NCBI GenBank assembly: GCA_964505215.1
Contig: CAZDGU010000001.1
Coordinates: 62,001-126,000 of the forward strand
Origin: Gracilimonas sp964505215
GTDB lineage: Bacteria; Bacteroidota; Rhodothermia; Balneolales; Balneolaceae
Reading direction: 5' to 3'
Length of the DNA: 64,000 nt
Shown: positions 62,700 to 64,000 of the stretch, piece by piece
Position numbering within the stretch: the first letter of the stretch is position 1
Layout: each line of letters starts with the position of its first letter
Notes under the pieces: model-generated
The model's database searches: none
What the model was told of the DNA's origin: nothing
What the model saw: only the letters and a program-made list of their open reading frames with translations
Made by a program: the position numbers and the translations under genes

Positions 62700-63692
62700 A
62701 TGAATATTAATTCCTTCCCAAAAGTTGAATTACACGTGCACCTCGACTGCTCCCTAAGTTATGAGGTAGTTAAGCAGTTAAGCCCCGGCACTACCCCTCA
62801 AGAATATGAGCAAAATTATATAGCTCCCGAAAATTGTAACAGCTTAGAAGAATATCTGGCTCGTACCGAAGCTCCTCTCGCCATCATGCAAACCAAAGAG
62901 CAGCTGGAAGCGGTAACCTACGATTTTTTTGAACAGCTTAAAGCCGATAATGTCATTTATGCCGAACTTCGCCTGGCTCCCCTTCAGCATACCGAGCAGG
63001 GACTGACGCCGGAGCAGGTTGTACAGATTACGCAAGATGCCACAGCTGCCGCCAGCAAAAAAACAGGCATTGAAGCCGGGGTGATTTTATGCACGCTTCG
63101 CCATTATACCGAAGAACAAAGCCTGCAAACCGTAAAGCTGGTAGAGCAGTTTAAAGGAACCAACGTGGTGGGATTTGATATTGCCGCCGACGAACTGCAA
63201 CCCATCGATAATCACATTAAAGCGTTTGAATATGCGCGGGAGCATAGCATTCCCTGTACGGCCCATGCCGGAGAAGCACGGGGAGCTGAAAGCGTGCGCG
63301 AAGTGTTGCAAAATCTCCAACCGCTGCGTATTGGTCACGGGGTGAGGAGTATTGAAGACAAAGAGTTGATGAATCAGCTAAGAGATCAGCACATTCATCT
63401 GGAAATTTGCCCTACCAGTAACGTACAAACCGGAATTTATGATTCTGTAGCTCAGCATGATGTCAACACTATTTATGAAAATGGAAATTCGTTGAGCATA
63501 AATACCGACGGCCGGGCTATTTCTAACGTTAGCCTGAATGAGGAATACGAGAAGCTAAGCAAGTATTTTAACTGGCAAGCCAAGCAGTTATTAAAAGTAA
63601 ACCAATATGCCATTGATGCTGCCTTTACGGATAATGAAACCAAACAAAGGCTGCATAAAAAGCTGAAGGAAGGGTTTGCAGCGGTGGGTTGA
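62700..63692 (+). CDS. add: Adenosine deaminase family protein
   Basis: Zinc hydrolase of the amidohydrolase superfamily, 330 residues. The metal motif LHVHLD (residues 11-16), AHAGEARGAESVRE, RIGHGVRSIED and SINTDGRAIS are as in adenosine deaminases, which convert adenosine to inosine. In the last motif the family's usual second Asp is Gly; a related variant (NTDN) is known in some bacterial enzymes, so activity is likely but adenine deaminase or a related substrate cannot be excluded. Divergent from polA. Confidence 0.87.
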   Translation: MNINSFPKVELHVHLDCSLSYEVVKQLSPGTTPQEYEQNYIAPENCNSLEEYLARTEAPLAIMQTKEQLEAVTYDFFEQLKADNVIYAELRLAPLQHTEQGLTPEQVVQITQDATAAASKKTGIEAGVILCTLRHYTEEQSLQTVKLVEQFKGTNVVGFDIAADELQPIDNHIKAFEYAREHSIPCTAHAGEARGAESVREVLQNLQPLRIGHGVRSIEDKELMNQLRDQHIHLEICPTSNVQTGIYDSVAQHDVNTIYENGNSLSINTDGRAISNVSLNEEYEKLSKYFNWQAKQLLKVNQYAIDAAFTDNETKQRLHKKLKEGFAAVG

Positions 63693-64000
63693 TTTCTTAA
63701 AGCTGGTTAGTACAAATCCAGTAATTAATGTCCAAATCCTAAATAAATCGTCCATCACAAATCGGTCGCTCGGTCTTCCGAAAATCACTTCATACTCAAG
63801 AATAAAAGCTCGATTCCACCATTCCGACCTCCTCTGACTCCTCCTTCTCAAGGAGGAGAACTCGCTGATATGCATTTGTGTTTATTAGGTTTAAACAGTT
63901 AATTATCACTTTATTGTTGTTTACGCTGCTTCTAATTCTGCAATCCCAGCTCAAAAGGAAAATATTACCAGAGTGTGCGTTGATAAGATCAGCTGCTGAA
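63693..64000. other. Intergenic region after add
   Basis: 308 bases to the window end, with no plausible gene. It contains a perfect GC-rich hairpin (next entry) and a near-copy of a string found at 55942-55962. Confidence 0.4.
63838..63858. repeat. Perfect short hairpin, candidate dispersed palindrome
   Basis: CTCCTCCTT, three-base loop CTC, AAGGAGGAG: 9-base perfect arms. No T-run follows, and it lies 146 bases after the add stop, so it is probably not that gene's terminator. Hairpins of this type resemble dispersed intergenic palindromes of Bacteroidota relatives. Confidence 0.5.

Noticed and set aside
1..64000. tRNA, rRNA or CRISPR array
   Set aside because: No cloverleaf T-arm pattern, no rRNA-like stretch and no regularly spaced direct repeats were seen on either strand.

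Overview
The window reads as chromosomal DNA of a moderately AT-rich member of the Balneolota/Bacteroidota side of the tree; a Balneola- or Gracilimonas-like marine bacterium is my best guess. Grounds: SusC-type TonB receptors with a carboxypeptidase-like N-terminal domain, PorV/PorQ-type proteins, C-terminal sorting domains of the type IX secretion system (T9SS; the SQNYPNPFNP motif), a bacillithiol deacetylase, relaxed lipoboxes, and at least one near-perfect Bacteroidota-type promoter (TTG, 19 bases, TAnnTTTG). IspG is the short form rather than the long insert-containing form usual in Bacteroidota proper, which favours Balneolota. There are no rRNA or tRNA genes, no CRISPR array and no insertion sequence.

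Layout. 1-6665: a 5'-truncated outer-membrane barrel, Lon protease, a small DUF6122-type membrane protein, RsgA and a DUF6588-type envelope protein. 6758-13938 (minus): a MacAB-TolC-like export cluster, read as permease, permease, three small membrane proteins (YtxH-like, holin-X-like, coiled-coil anchor), TolC, adaptor, ATPase; a 19-bp perfect palindrome lies in front of tolC. 14152-31694: mostly housekeeping, namely BshB1, an inositol monophosphatase, a giant AsmA protein, RpiB-GlyA-TatC, an FKBP-like lipoprotein, alanine racemase with a CrtI/PYROXD2-like oxidoreductase, an MBL hydrolase with an NlpE-like lipoprotein, Rho, FolC-PabC-thioredoxin-like, and a VapBC-type toxin-antitoxin pair with two GTTGCAAC boxes.

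31808-55662 (minus) is the most interesting region: about 24 kb of co-directional genes that look like one alpha-glucan (starch/maltodextrin) acquisition locus. In transcription order it encodes a tandem-parvulin lipoprotein, a SusC-like TonB receptor, a 1268-residue surface protein, a PorV/PorQ-type barrel, a 1045-residue T9SS protein with four carbohydrate-binding-like modules, a LacI/CcpA-like regulator, a T9SS-sorted GH13 amylase, two GH13 lipoproteins, an MFS sugar transporter and a third GH13 lipoprotein. No SusD-like gene is present. In front of the first gene are two overlapping palindromes, the first a perfect CcpA-type operator, lying between plausible -33 and -7 elements. The inferred scheme is: surface proteins bind and cut glucan, TonB-driven import follows, periplasmic GH13 enzymes trim it, MFS takes up the sugar, and the LacI protein senses it.

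55663-56683 is non-coding and carries two copies of a roughly 155-bp inverted-repeat element. 56684-64000: IspG behind two rhomboid proteases, DNA polymerase I with an intact proofreading site, and an adenosine deaminase family enzyme.
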